A DNA stretch of 64,000 bases. It comes from Niastella sp966212235. Lineage in GTDB: Bacteria; Bacteroidota; Bacteroidia; Chitinophagales; Chitinophagaceae. Below are positions 15,393 through 24,926 of this stretch, in pieces (the stretch's first letter is position 1; each line of letters begins with the position of its first letter). The notes below the pieces were generated by a model. That model was not told the DNA's origin. It did no database searches and saw only the letters and a list, made by a program, of their open reading frames with translations. The DNA lies in contig CBIHPP010000005.1 of NCBI GenBank assembly GCA_966212235.1, positions 1 to 64,000 on the forward strand, read 5' to 3'. The translations under genes were made by a program, and so were the position numbers.

Positions 15393-17297
15393 ATGAAACC
15401 AATCCTTTCAACTGTTTTTACCTTGCTCTTTTTCGTTTTCATCAGCTATTCACAAACAGCCGTAAGGCAATATACCATTGAACAATTTTATAAGACGGTG
15501 GCTTTCGGAGGTGGTAGTTTTAATAAACAGGAAAACAAAATACTGGTTCACGATAACAGCACCGGCATCTTCAATGTGTACGAGATTGATCTTGCCACGA
15601 AAGAGAAAAAGCCATTGACAAAATCTGAAAAAGAAACTTATTTCGCCATCGACTATGTACCAGGCAGCAACGACTTCCTGTATTCGGCCGACAAAGGTGG
15701 TAATGAGAATTCGCATATCTACATGCAAAAGTCAAACGGCTCCGTAACCGATCTGACGCCGGGTGAAAAAGAGAAAGCCGGTTTTATTGGCTGGAACCAC
15801 GCAAGGACATCCTTTTATTATTCCAGCAACCTTCGCGACCCTAAGTTTTTTGATGTATATAAGATGAACACCAGCGATTGGAAGTCAGGCCTTCTTTATC
15901 AAAATGAAAAAGGATTGGATGTTGCCAGTATTTCGCCGGACGAGAACTGGCTCGTGTTAACAAAGACCGTAACAACGGACAGGAACGAAATGTATTTGCT
16001 TAACCGAAAAACCAATGAACTTAAAAAATTGTCTGCCGAAATAGAAGCAACATATGCTCCTCAAAGCTTTGAACTGGATAACAGCGCTTTTTATTACACC
16101 ACAAATGAAGGTAGTGAATTCACCTATGTGGCAAAGTATGAGATTGCTTCAGGCAAACAACAAAAGATTTTTTCCGATAAGTGGAATGTGATGTACATGT
16201 ACACCAGTGAGAACGGAAAATACCGGGTGATTGGTGTCAATGAAGACGGAAGGAACAAAATATTGTTGTACGATCATAAAACCGGCAAGCAGCTTTCCTT
16301 CCCGAAGATCAAAGAAGGCTATGTGCAGGGAGTGGGCATTTCTCCTTCAGAAAAGAACATGATCGTGTATGTGATCAGCGACCGCTCGCCGGTCAATCTG
16401 TATTCTTTCAATTTCACTTCTCAAAAGCTGGATCAGCTTACCAACTCTCTAAATCCCGAAATAAACACGAACGATCTTGTGGATGCGGAAGTGGTTCGTT
16501 TTAAATCTTTCGACGGGCTGCAGATACCAGCGATCTTCTATAAACCGAAGCATGCTTCTGCCAGTAATAAAGTACCGGCATTGGTGTGGGTGCATGGCGG
16601 CCCCGGTGGTCAAAGCACAGCCGGTTATTCACAGGCCATTCAATATTTCGTGAATCATGGTTATGCCATACTAGCAGTGAACAACAGGGGCAGCAGTGGA
16701 TATGGCAAAAGTTTTTATAAGATGGACAACAGAAATCATGGTGACAAGGATTTAAAAGATTGTGTGTGGGGAAAGAAATGGTTGGCGCAACAATCATACA
16801 TAGCCCCTGCTAAAATTGGGATCTACGGCGGAAGCTATGGTGGCTTTATGTCGCTGGCCGGCATTATACAATATCCCAATGAATTTAAAGTTGGCGTTGA
16901 CCTTTTTGGTGTAACCAACTGGCTAAGAACATTGCAAAGCATTCCATCGTGGTGGGAAAGTTTTCGCAAGGCACTGTACGAAGAAATGGGTGACCCTGCA
17001 ACCGATTCCGTCCGCCTGCATACCATCTCACCTCTTTTCAATACAGATAAGATCAAAACACCGTTGCTGGTGCTGCAAGGTTCTAACGATCCAAGAGTGC
17101 TGCAAGTGGAAAGTGATGAAATTGTTGCCGGAGCAAAAAAGAACGGCACACCTGTAGAATACGTTCTTTTCCCCGATGAGGGGCATGGATTTAGAAAAAA
17201 GGAAAATCAAATGAAGGCAGCGAAAGTAACACTGGAGTTTTTGGATAAATACCTAAGCGGCCCGGGCTCTTCGGCGGATGGGAAGAAAAGTTTTTAG
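15393..17297 (+). CDS. S9-family prolyl oligopeptidase-like peptidase
   Basis: A signal peptide (cut after about residue 20, SYSQ) leads to a beta-propeller region (about 25-380) and an alpha/beta hydrolase domain. The catalytic triad is visible: Ser481 in GGSYGG, Asp566 in GSNDPRV and His598 in DEGHGF. The oxyanion region is WVHGGPGG. S9 peptidases of this kind are periplasmic or secreted acylaminoacyl or dipeptidyl peptidases that trim short peptides. The gene is monocistronic, ending in a strong terminator. Its 634-residue length is normal for the S9C group. Confidence 0.95.
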   Translation: MKPILSTVFTLLFFVFISYSQTAVRQYTIEQFYKTVAFGGGSFNKQENKILVHDNSTGIFNVYEIDLATKEKKPLTKSEKETYFAIDYVPGSNDFLYSADKGGNENSHIYMQKSNGSVTDLTPGEKEKAGFIGWNHARTSFYYSSNLRDPKFFDVYKMNTSDWKSGLLYQNEKGLDVASISPDENWLVLTKTVTTDRNEMYLLNRKTNELKKLSAEIEATYAPQSFELDNSAFYYTTNEGSEFTYVAKYEIASGKQQKIFSDKWNVMYMYTSENGKYRVIGVNEDGRNKILLYDHKTGKQLSFPKIKEGYVQGVGISPSEKNMIVYVISDRSPVNLYSFNFTSQKLDQLTNSLNPEINTNDLVDAEVVRFKSFDGLQIPAIFYKPKHASASNKVPALVWVHGGPGGQSTAGYSQAIQYFVNHGYAILAVNNRGSSGYGKSFYKMDNRNHGDKDLKDCVWGKKWLAQQSYIAPAKIGIYGGSYGGFMSLAGIIQYPNEFKVGVDLFGVTNWLRTLQSIPSWWESFRKALYEEMGDPATDSVRLHTISPLFNTDKIKTPLLVLQGSNDPRVLQVESDEIVAGAKKNGTPVEYVLFPDEGHGFRKKENQMKAAKVTLEFLDKYLSGPGSSADGKKSF

Positions 17298-17310
17298 TTT
17301 GCTTGCCTGA

Positions 17311-17356
17311 ATAAACTATAAAAGCCCTTGCATTTGCGAGGGCTTTTATAGTTTAT
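17311..17356. terminator. Strong hairpin terminator
   Basis: An 18-bp perfect stem (17311-17328 with 17339-17356) around a 10-nt loop contains AAAGCCCT/AGGGCTTT and has T-runs within the stem end. It lies 14 bp after the S9 peptidase stop and insulates the ABC cluster downstream. Confidence 0.8.
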
Positions 17357-17499
17357 ACTCCACAAAGCAGTCATTGGCGTTAACAAAAAAAAAATCAAAT
17401 TTTGTTTGGCTGAAATATTGGCTCTTTTTAAATTAGCGTGCCTTTTTTCAGAAGGCGCTTTTATTCTATTAATAAATAACAATCCTGTTTGTTAATCTT

Positions 17500-18360
17500 A
17501 TGTTAGCGCTACATCGTCAACCCCGGCGAATTGAAGGCCGTGGCGTTCAATTATCATTGCTTGTTTGCTTATTTGTATCTATTTTCTTTTCTCCCCCGTT
17601 GCATGCGCAACAAACGCGTAGCAATTCCTCCAGCTTTACATCCAGGTTGATGAACCTGGAAGCAACAGCCAAAGAAACATTCCGGTTTAATGCCTCCCTT
17701 AATAATGGCCGGCCACGGTCGGGCATTTATGAGTTACAGGCTGCAACTCCGGATGGTTGGAATACGGTGTTCCGCGTTGATGGCATGCAGATCACCACTT
17801 TCCGGCTCGACTCGAATAAAACGCAGGATATCTCGATCGAGATCACGCCTGGTCCTGAAGTAAAGCCGGGCAAATATCCCATACCGGTAACAGCCAGAAC
17901 CGAACGGGATACCCTTTTGCTCAACCTGGAAGCCGTTGTGAAAGGCTCTTACTCACTTGAGCTTACTACACCTACCGGTTTGCTCAGTGATGAAATAACA
18001 GAAGGTAGCCGAAAACCCATTCATCTTACGCTCAAAAACGCAGGCACATTGCCTCTGGACCAACTGGAGATGGCTGGCCAATCGCCATCAAAATGGGATG
18101 TCACTTTTGAGCCTTCAAAAATAGAGCGGCTCGATCCGGGTAAGACGATGGATGTCACTGCCAACCTTCATGTACCCGACAAAACCATTGCCGGCGATTA
18201 CGTAACTACATTTACTGCAAGGAACAACAGCGCCAATGCCAATGCCGCCTTCCGCATGACTGTTACCACATCCTGGCTGGCTGGTTGGGTGGGTGTGCTT
18301 GTCATACTTATTGCGATCGGCATTATTTATTACCTGATTCGAAAATATGGTAGAAGATAA
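17500..18360 (+). CDS. NEW3-domain protein with a C-terminal membrane anchor
   Basis: A long N-terminal signal (hydrophobic core about residues 19-33, cleavage after LHAQ) is followed by two Ig-like blocks. The second (about 160-250) fits the NPCBM-associated NEW3 domain (GSRKPIHLTLKNAGTLPLDQL, DPGKTMDVTANLHVP). A single membrane helix at about 260-280 and a basic tail place it in the inner membrane with the domain in the periplasm. An ATPase gene follows after 12 bp and its permease after that. NEW3 proteins joined to ABC-2 type exporters are common in bacteria and are thought to act as the extracytoplasmic part. Confidence 0.8.
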   Translation: MLALHRQPRRIEGRGVQLSLLVCLFVSIFFSPPLHAQQTRSNSSSFTSRLMNLEATAKETFRFNASLNNGRPRSGIYELQAATPDGWNTVFRVDGMQITTFRLDSNKTQDISIEITPGPEVKPGKYPIPVTARTERDTLLLNLEAVVKGSYSLELTTPTGLLSDEITEGSRKPIHLTLKNAGTLPLDQLEMAGQSPSKWDVTFEPSKIERLDPGKTMDVTANLHVPDKTIAGDYVTTFTARNNSANANAAFRMTVTTSWLAGWVGVLVILIAIGIIYYLIRKYGRR

Positions 18361-18372
18361 GGTACCTGGCTT

Positions 18373-19389
18373 ATGGAAAATGCTATCATTGAATTGAACG
18401 GTTTGACAAAATTTTATGGTTCGCTGAAAGCCGTAGACAATCTTAACCTGACCATTGGCAAAGGAGAAATTTATGGCCTGCTGGGACCGAACGGAGCCGG
18501 CAAAACAACCACCATCCTTATGATGCTGGGTCTTACCGAGCCTACTTCAGGCGAGGCGATCGTTTGTGGTTTTAACGCTACCAGGCACCCGATATCTGTT
18601 AAACGTAAAGTTGGCTACATGCCCGATAATGTTGGGTTTTATGACGGCATGACGGCGCTGGAAAACCTGATGTATGTTGCACAATTAAATGGCATTCCCC
18701 AACGGGATGTCAGGGACCGCGCCCTGGAAATGATGGAAGTGGTGGGGCTGCAGTCGGCGATACACAAAAAAACCGGCACCTACTCGCGCGGCATGAAACA
18801 GCGGCTTGGCCTGGCCGATGTACTTATTAAACAACCGGAAGTCATCATATTAGACGAACCCACACTGGGCATTGATCCCAGTGGTGTAAAAGACTTTCTC
18901 CTGCTCATAAGGCAACTGAGCCGGCAGCAGGGCATCACCGTTTTATTGTCTTCACATCATCTTCACCAGGTGCAGCAGTTATGCGATCGCGTGGGCATCT
19001 TTGTTGGAGGCAAATTGCTTGCAGATGGCGATGTGGAACAACTTTCGCAGCATTTATTTTCAAAAGAGAACTGCGTGGTCATGGTCACGGTGAAGGATGC
19101 TTTACCTGCGGAATGGGAACACGAACCGGCTTTACACCAACTGGAAGCTGTTAAAAAAGTGGTTGTTACAGGAGATACCGTTGAGGTTTCCTGCAGTAAA
19201 AACATCACCCCCGAATTGGTGCGGTTCTTCGTGGAGAAAAACATCGATATAATGGGGGTGCACAAGAAGCAATACGGACTTGAAGAAATTTATGAACAAT
19301 ATTTTGAAAACAATCTGAATGACAATGAATCTGATGGAAAATCCAGCGGTTTATTTCAAAGATCTTTTTTCAAAAAAGTTAAAAAGTAA
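18373..19389 (+). CDS. ABC transporter ATP-binding protein
   Basis: The nucleotide-binding domain has Walker A GPNGAGKTT (about residues 38-46), a Q-loop region, a signature YSRGMKQRLGLA in place of LSGGQ, Walker B VIILDEP and the H-loop LSSHHLHQ. This is the CcmA/DrrA type used by ABC-2 exporters. The 110 residues after about 230 form the accessory domain often present in this group. The start is 12 bp after the NEW3 gene, and the permease frame overlaps the 3' end, so the three make one operon. The substrate is unknown. Confidence 0.95.
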   Translation: MENAIIELNGLTKFYGSLKAVDNLNLTIGKGEIYGLLGPNGAGKTTTILMMLGLTEPTSGEAIVCGFNATRHPISVKRKVGYMPDNVGFYDGMTALENLMYVAQLNGIPQRDVRDRALEMMEVVGLQSAIHKKTGTYSRGMKQRLGLADVLIKQPEVIILDEPTLGIDPSGVKDFLLLIRQLSRQQGITVLLSSHHLHQVQQLCDRVGIFVGGKLLADGDVEQLSQHLFSKENCVVMVTVKDALPAEWEHEPALHQLEAVKKVVVTGDTVEVSCSKNITPELVRFFVEKNIDIMGVHKKQYGLEEIYEQYFENNLNDNESDGKSSGLFQRSFFKKVKK

Positions 19390-20389
19390 TGCATCTGCAT
19401 GGCAAAAGAATGGCAAGGGTACAGGCACGAATCCTCGCCCATTAAGCCCGTTTGCAGTGATATTGCGTAAAGAAATAACTGATCATATCCGAAGCTGGCG
19501 TTTTATCATTTTGCTGGCACTGATCATACTCACTTTCATCAGCGCCATGTATGTATCGCTGAGTAACCTGAAAGCGGCGACTGCCAATGTAGACGATCCC
19601 GACAGGCTGTTCCTGTATCTGAAACTATTGACCACAACAGACGGATCGCTTCCTGCCTTTCATATATTCGTCAGCTTTCTGGGAGCACTGCTCGGTATCG
19701 GCATCGGTTTTGATTCGGTAAACGCGGAACAAAACAATGGCACGCTGATTCGCCTGATGGCGCAACCCGTTTACCGGGATAATTTATTACTGGCAAAATT
19801 TCTGAGTGCGCTTATTGTAGTAACCGCTTTGTTTTTGTCACTTGCGTTATTGATGATTGGCGGAGGGCTTATCATTACAGGGGTTTGGTTTGAAGCGGTG
19901 GAGCTGGCTCGCATCCTGGCCTTTATTGTACTGACTGTTCTTTATGTGAGCTTTTGGCTCAGCTTGTCCATACTGCTGTCTGTAAAATTCAGGCAGGCAA
20001 CTACATCGGCGCTTACAGCCATTGGCATCTGGTTATTCTTTACCATCTTTTACAGGATCATTGTGAACATGATCGTAAAGGCATTCTTTCCTGATCCGGC
20101 CTTGCTATCCCAGACCGAACTCATTTCATGGAACAACCTCCTTCTCGATTTCCTACGGCTTGCGCCCAGCCAGGTGTATACCGATGCCACCACTACGTTA
20201 CTTATGCCATCAGTGAGAAGCCTGGGTCCACTCACCATGGAGCAGATGGCCGGGGCCATCCCTTCACCACTGCCTTTACGGGAAAGCCTGCTCATCGTTT
20301 GGCCGCAGGTTAGCGGCCTTCTTGCCGCAACGGCTGTTTGCTTTGCCCTATCTTATTACTGGTTTATGCGAAGAGAGATCAGGACCTGA
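19319..20389 (+). CDS. ABC-2 type permease
   Basis: The protein has about six membrane helices in the ABC-2 pattern: the first at about 60-80 after the amphipathic lead RKEITDHIRSW, then clusters at 115-135, 165-195, 200-220, 230-255 and 330-350. It pairs with the ATPase upstream to form an exporter of unknown substrate. ATG 19319 would overlap the ATPase gene by 71 bp, which is unusually long. GTG at 19457 would start the protein directly before the conserved lead (ILRKEITDH) and remove the overlap. I keep the longer frame but regard the start as open. Confidence 0.85.
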   Translation: MTMNLMENPAVYFKDLFSKKLKSNASAWQKNGKGTGTNPRPLSPFAVILRKEITDHIRSWRFIILLALIILTFISAMYVSLSNLKAATANVDDPDRLFLYLKLLTTTDGSLPAFHIFVSFLGALLGIGIGFDSVNAEQNNGTLIRLMAQPVYRDNLLLAKFLSALIVVTALFLSLALLMIGGGLIITGVWFEAVELARILAFIVLTVLYVSFWLSLSILLSVKFRQATTSALTAIGIWLFFTIFYRIIVNMIVKAFFPDPALLSQTELISWNNLLLDFLRLAPSQVYTDATTTLLMPSVRSLGPLTMEQMAGAIPSPLPLRESLLIVWPQVSGLLAATAVCFALSYYWFMRREIRT

Positions 20390-20561
20390 GAAAACGCCGA
20401 ACGGTGTACATATTACAATTATTTATATGTCAATAAATCATTAACCCTTTATCGACTTAACTACGTAAATTTAAAGCACGAGCACATTTCCTTCTTTAAG
20501 TGGTAAAGGAAGCCGCCATTGAATATCCGGTTATAACCATTTTCTTTTTTAAAAATGCCTA

Positions 20562-22502
20562 ATGCAACCGGTTTGTAGAGTACTTGCTATTGCTGTAATT
20601 TTCTTATTCCTTTTTCAAGTAACCAATGCCCAGCTTTGTAATGGCAGCCTTGGCGATCCGATCGTGAATATTACATTTGGTGCAGGCGCCAATCCGGGAA
20701 AGCCGCTGGCTGCTGCCACTACTACCTATCAGTATGTAGGCAACGCTTGTCCCAACGATGGTTTTTATACGGTAACCAACAGTACCTCCGGTTGCTTTAA
20801 TAATAACTGGCATTCTATTCTGGCTGATCATACCGGTAATGCAAACGGCTATTTTATGCTTGTAAATGCAACCGTTCAGCCCGGGGCTTTTTATTTGGAA
20901 ACTGTTCAGGGCCTTTGCAGTAATACAACCTTTGAGTTCGCTGCATGGGTAGCCAATGTGCTTAGACCATCGGCCTGCTCGGGCAATGGCATACAACCCA
21001 ATCTTACATTCACTATCGAAAAAACAGATGGCACGGTTTTGTCAACCTATAACACCGGTAATATTCCTGCAACGCCCAGCCCTACCTGGCAACAGGTGGG
21101 ATTTTATTTTACAACACCGGTGGGAATAACCGAAGTGGTATTGCGTATGGTGAATAATGCACCGGGCGGTTGTGGCAATGACATTGCGCTTGATGACATT
21201 ACTTTGCGGCCCTGCGGCCCCAATATTACCGCATCTATTGTTGGCTTATCTGCCACCTCTCAGTTCTTTTGCGAAAAACAAGCGCGTGCATATACTTTTA
21301 CCGGTACCATCATGGCTGGTTATGCCAGTCCTTCGCTCCAATGGCAGCAAAATATCAATGGCAACGGCTGGGTAGATATTCCCGGCGAAACCACCACTAC
21401 CCTTCTCAAAAATTTTCCCGCCAATATGATGGCCGGCACCTATCTGTACCGGCTGAGTGCAGTCGAAAGCAGTAATATGGGTTCAACCACTTGCAGAACG
21501 GCTTCCAACCCTATATCCATTACTATTCACGCAAATCCGGTCACTAATGCATCCGTCAATTCACCCTTGTGCTCAGGCAATAACATGGTACTGACGGCTA
21601 CAGGTGGCGCGCAATATCAATGGACAGGACCAGGCAGCTTTTCATCAACAGGAGCTACCGTGTCAATTAACGATGTGCAAACTGTACAATCGGGAAAATA
21701 TTATGTAACGGTTACCAGTGCAGCCGGTTGCATGAATAAGGATTCAGTGATGGTTACTATAGATCCATCACCAGTGGCTGCTGCAGGGCCTGCCACTTCC
21801 GACATATGCCAGGGAGATTCGGTGCAATTGACAGCCAGTGGAGGCATTCGTTATCAATGGTTACCAGCTGCAGGTTTATCTTCGGCAAGCATAGACAATC
21901 CCTTTGCCTGGCCAACAGATACTGTGAATTATTTGGTTGTCGTATACAATGGATTTTCCTGCACAGACACCGCAATGGTTACGCTAAATGTTTCTCAAAA
22001 GCCTTATGCCAATGCAGGACCTGATAAATCGATCATTGAAGGCGATGCTGCTCAACTGGAAGGTGTTGCTACAGGACAGGCTATTCATTATAACTGGACA
22101 CCTGCATCGAATATAAACAATGCGCAATTGCTCAACCCACTGGCAACACCTCCACTCAGTACAGACTATGCGCTTACTGTTGTTTCGGAGTTGGGCTGCG
22201 GTACTGCCACCGACACCATGCATGTTTTTGTGTACAAAGATATTTTTGTACCCAATGCGTTTACACCCAATAGAGACGGTAAAAATGATTCCTGGAATAT
22301 TCCGGCATTAAGCGCTGTGCCTAAATTTGAATTGCGTGTTTTCAACCGCTATGGGCAGATTGTCTTTCACACCCGCAATAACAATACAGGTTGGAATGGA
22401 AAATTCAATGGCACCGATCAACCTATTGGTACCTATGTATACCTGATCAATATTGATAATGGTAAAAGAATATTGAAAGGGCCATTGATGCTGATACGGT
22501 AA
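20562..22502 (+). CDS. Secreted Ig/PKD-like protein with gliding-motility C-terminal domain
   Basis: A signal peptide (cut near TNAQ, residue 24) is followed by a lectin/jelly-roll-like segment (about 25-225) with several Cys, then Ig-like modules (about 235-320, 325-400, 405-480, 485-560). The last 85 residues are the CHU_C / type B sorting domain: VPNAFTPNRDGKNDSW, FNRYGQIVF, GWNGKFNG and a GTYVYLI ending. Type IX secretion exports such proteins through the outer membrane and attaches or releases them. It is probably a surface adhesin or matrix protein. A 21-bp repeat array starts 16 bp after the stop. Confidence 0.9.
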   Translation: MQPVCRVLAIAVIFLFLFQVTNAQLCNGSLGDPIVNITFGAGANPGKPLAAATTTYQYVGNACPNDGFYTVTNSTSGCFNNNWHSILADHTGNANGYFMLVNATVQPGAFYLETVQGLCSNTTFEFAAWVANVLRPSACSGNGIQPNLTFTIEKTDGTVLSTYNTGNIPATPSPTWQQVGFYFTTPVGITEVVLRMVNNAPGGCGNDIALDDITLRPCGPNITASIVGLSATSQFFCEKQARAYTFTGTIMAGYASPSLQWQQNINGNGWVDIPGETTTTLLKNFPANMMAGTYLYRLSAVESSNMGSTTCRTASNPISITIHANPVTNASVNSPLCSGNNMVLTATGGAQYQWTGPGSFSSTGATVSINDVQTVQSGKYYVTVTSAAGCMNKDSVMVTIDPSPVAAAGPATSDICQGDSVQLTASGGIRYQWLPAAGLSSASIDNPFAWPTDTVNYLVVVYNGFSCTDTAMVTLNVSQKPYANAGPDKSIIEGDAAQLEGVATGQAIHYNWTPASNINNAQLLNPLATPPLSTDYALTVVSELGCGTATDTMHVFVYKDIFVPNAFTPNRDGKNDSWNIPALSAVPKFELRVFNRYGQIVFHTRNNNTGWNGKFNGTDQPIGTYVYLINIDNGKRILKGPLMLIR

Positions 22503-22518
22503 ATAGGAATCCTTCACA

Positions 22519-22602
22519 TCTTTTGCGTTTTTAAATACCCCTTCTGCGTTTGCAAACACCACATTTGTGTGCGCAAACACCCGTTTATAAACGCAAATGT
22601 TG
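22519..22602. repeat. Second 21-bp tandem array, four units
   Basis: Four units start at 22519, 22540, 22561 and 22582 with no indels. They share a core like TGCGTTTGCAAACAC. On the minus strand they read VFKNAKD, VFANAEG, VFAHTNV and NICVYKR, a heptad V-F-x-N-A-x-x. The array fills the gap after the CHU_C gene stop. Confidence 0.7.
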
Positions 22603-22686
22603 CCTGGCACTACCACTTGCTTGCATTTAAACATTCCCAGAGGTATCTTAGCGCTTCTACACATTTATAAAATGCTAAACAGTACA

Positions 22687-23478
22687 ATGAAGCAGCTATT
22701 TACAATTTGCATGATGCTGGTGTTCTATTCTTGTTTTCAGAGATCAAATAATGATTCGAAGATGACAGAGGTAAGCCCTCCTCCTGCAGACAGTATTTCG
22801 AAAAAGAATGCCGAACCCGGAAACACGGGTGATTCTTTAACTGCATTAATGGAAAAGATAGGAGCTGAAAATAAAATCCAGCATAAAGAAGATCTGAAAG
22901 CGCTTTCCGACAAAGGTGTTTTCTCAACAATTCACAACAAATCAATAGCCAGTCTACCTGAGCATATTCAGACGTTCTTTAAGAACACACCTAAAAATCA
23001 ATTATTAGCTTATAGCAAAGGCTACTTATTTCAGAACAATAAAGACGATTTTGCTTTTGTTATTTATGACAAAAAAGAATCAAATATTTCAATTTTAGTG
23101 TATGATGCTTCGACTGATAAATACCTCGAATTATACAAGGATATAAAAGTTATAAATGAACTGAAATCCCTTGATTGCAATTCAGCAAGTGACGATTTAC
23201 GTTTGGATTTAGGACAGGAGATCGTTTACCAGCAGGAATATCTTTTAAAGGAGCCCTATAATTACCTTGACAGCTCAGCGGTTAAAATTGCCGACATTTC
23301 AAAAGACAAGAACTTTGTTATTAAAGATGGATGTTTATCAAAGAGAACGACTAAAGCTGATTTCAAAAATGTGCTTTGCATCTCTACCAGTAGTGTTTAT
23401 AATAATTGGGCATGTTTAAAATATGATAGATCAAAGAATATCTTTTTAATCTTTTACGCCCAGGCTTATGCTGATTAA
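22687..23478 (+). CDS. Putative lipoprotein of unknown function
   Basis: ATG 22687 gives a signal with lipobox VFYSC (Cys16); two earlier in-frame ATGs would spoil the short Lys-Gln start and run into the repeat array. The mature 247 residues begin with a Ser/Pro/Asn-rich linker and then a mixed alpha/beta region rich in Lys and Asp. No domain is recognised. It is monocistronic and followed by a strong hairpin at 23526. The location is probably periplasmic-side or surface membrane. Confidence 0.7.
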   Translation: MKQLFTICMMLVFYSCFQRSNNDSKMTEVSPPPADSISKKNAEPGNTGDSLTALMEKIGAENKIQHKEDLKALSDKGVFSTIHNKSIASLPEHIQTFFKNTPKNQLLAYSKGYLFQNNKDDFAFVIYDKKESNISILVYDASTDKYLELYKDIKVINELKSLDCNSASDDLRLDLGQEIVYQQEYLLKEPYNYLDSSAVKIADISKDKNFVIKDGCLSKRTTKADFKNVLCISTSSVYNNWACLKYDRSKNIFLIFYAQAYAD

Positions 23479-23525
23479 TAACCGTCACTACCGGTTTGAA
23501 GCAGCATCAATCACCTGATTTATAT

Positions 23526-23557
23526 GAAATGACCTGCCCATTCCGACAGGTCATTTC
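23526..23557. terminator. Hairpin terminator
   Basis: A perfect 11-bp stem (GAAATGACCTG at 23526-23536 with CAGGTCATTTC at 23547-23557) is followed by a T-rich tail on the plus strand. It ends the lipoprotein transcript. Confidence 0.75.
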
Positions 23558-23976
23558 TATTTCTTATCAATTACAACAGTTTATCAGGACTCCCCGCAGC
23601 AACGCTTACTTCAGCCCGCATCACTGGCAGGTCTTCTATGTGGATCGCATCGTCGATAAATTCTGCACCTTCAGAAGTATCGTGATGAAGTTCACGATGC
23701 TTAATGGAGGGATGCGGCTCATTTGATCTTGCACTCAGATTACGTTCCCGGGGATGTAAAAAGGAAAAGATCATAACACAGATTTTGATGGTTTACAATT
23801 GGTTTACATGCGGCAGACGAATACCTATAAGGAGGCCAACGACATGCCAATCGATTAAACAAATGAGAATCAGCAGTATAGCCAGAAATGCGTGGAGTAA
23901 TTCTCATTGTACTTAGTGAATTTACGAAGATTTGCACGATTTGCATTGAATCATGAAGAGAAGCCGGAAGCTATCG
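23558..23976. other. Gene-poor stretch with degraded sequence
   Basis: No gene can be supported here. A minus-strand frame at 23571-23774 (67 codons) ends just before the hairpin and has a protein-like composition (EGAEFIDDAIHIEDLPVM), so it may be the C-terminus of a lost gene, but I cannot name the family. The rest shows only short frames. Confidence 0.35.
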
Positions 23977-24130
23977 TCAGGAAAAATAATTAGCCTTGGC
24001 GATGCCTAATTTTTTCATTTTTGAATGCAGGGTATTGCCCGGAATGTTGAGTATTTCCGCTGCACTGCTGTCAAATTGCTTGTTTCAAGAGAAAAGGCGG
24101 CCAGTAGTTTTTTGCGCTGGCTTGAAAACA
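23977..24130 (-). pseudogene. Frameshifted C-terminal Fis-type HTH of a sigma-54 activator
   Basis: The minus strand ends with AAEILNIPGNTLHSKMKKLG followed by a short tail and a stop at 23977. This is the DNA-binding Fis helix-turn-helix that closes NtrC-family regulators. The preceding segment, KKLLAAFSLETSNLTA, continues in a different frame, so one frameshift separates them near 24072. No AAA+ domain is present upstream. It is therefore a decayed remnant of an enhancer-binding protein. Confidence 0.65.
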
Positions 24131-24218
24131 GGTAAATTGACACGTAATGTTTAACACGTACAAATTTCTTATCTAACAATTGTTTACTCCAGGAAAGTTG
24201 TTGTATCAATACAACCGC

Positions 24219-24926
24219 CTATCGTTTGAAAGTACCAAACAGCCTGTCCCATAGGCTGGTATAGAAACCAAAATTGTATCCAACGTGCTCATGATGATCG
24301 TGATGAAAAGTAGAAGAGCCCAAGTACCTGAGTACCGGCAATCGGCGTATGGCGGTAGGTAGCGGTTCTATACCCAGATGACCGGTGAGTCCAAAAGCCA
24401 GGTTTACGGTGAGGTATAGGATGATGGCATATATATTAAATGAAAAGATTACAATGAGAATCAGCCATAGTGCGCCAAAAGAAACGGTTTCAATTGGATG
24501 CAGGATAAACAGGTCCATCGGTTTGGGATGGATAGCCTGGTGGTGCAACCCATGAATGGCCCTGTAAAGAACCGTTTTGTGTATCAGGAAATGAAATAGG
24601 AACATGAGCAGGTCCATTGCCAGGAACAAGAGCAGGAAATGTGTTGCAATCGTCCATGAAACTTCATAAGATATTTGTATCAGCCCATACTTCCATAGCC
24701 AATAACCCGTATATGTTACCACAGTATTCAGCATGTTGGTGCCTGCACATATAAACCATTCTTTGCGGGTGTCAGCAAAATCGGAAACAGATTGTGGCGA
24801 CAGGCGCCACTGAATATACCGCCCCATTACCAACACCAGAGCGGTGAGCAACACATTTTCTACCAGGAAGATGGCCCAGATGAGCACAACAGGCAAAGTG
24901 GCGAATGATTGCAGGAATTGTTGCAT
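24219..24926 (-). CDS. Sterol desaturase / fatty acid hydroxylase superfamily protein
   Basis: Histidine motifs of the superfamily are seen: HFLIHK (about 117-122), HGLHHQ (about 130-135) and HHDHHEH (about 212-218), together providing the di-iron ligands. Four hydrophobic segments surround them (about 10-35, 60-80, 90-115, 150-175). The family hydroxylates or desaturates lipids at the membrane; bacterial members act on fatty acids, sphingolipids or carotenoids, and the substrate here is unknown. It is convergent with nothing intact; the downstream side holds the Fis remnant. Length, 235 residues, is at the short end of normal. Confidence 0.9.
   Translation of the reverse strand: MQQFLQSFATLPVVLIWAIFLVENVLLTALVLVMGRYIQWRLSPQSVSDFADTRKEWFICAGTNMLNTVVTYTGYWLWKYGLIQISYEVSWTIATHFLLLFLAMDLLMFLFHFLIHKTVLYRAIHGLHHQAIHPKPMDLFILHPIETVSFGALWLILIVIFSFNIYAIILYLTVNLAFGLTGHLGIEPLPTAIRRLPVLRYLGSSTFHHDHHEHVGYNFGFYTSLWDRLFGTFKR

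Noticed and set aside
22308..22664. 118-residue minus-strand gene over the CHU_C 3' end
   Set aside because: Most of it is antisense to the well-supported CHU_C domain; only the part over the 21-bp array is of interest.
23571..23774. Small gene on the minus strand
   Set aside because: Protein-like composition in its second half only, no recognised family and no supporting context; recorded as part of a gene-poor stretch.
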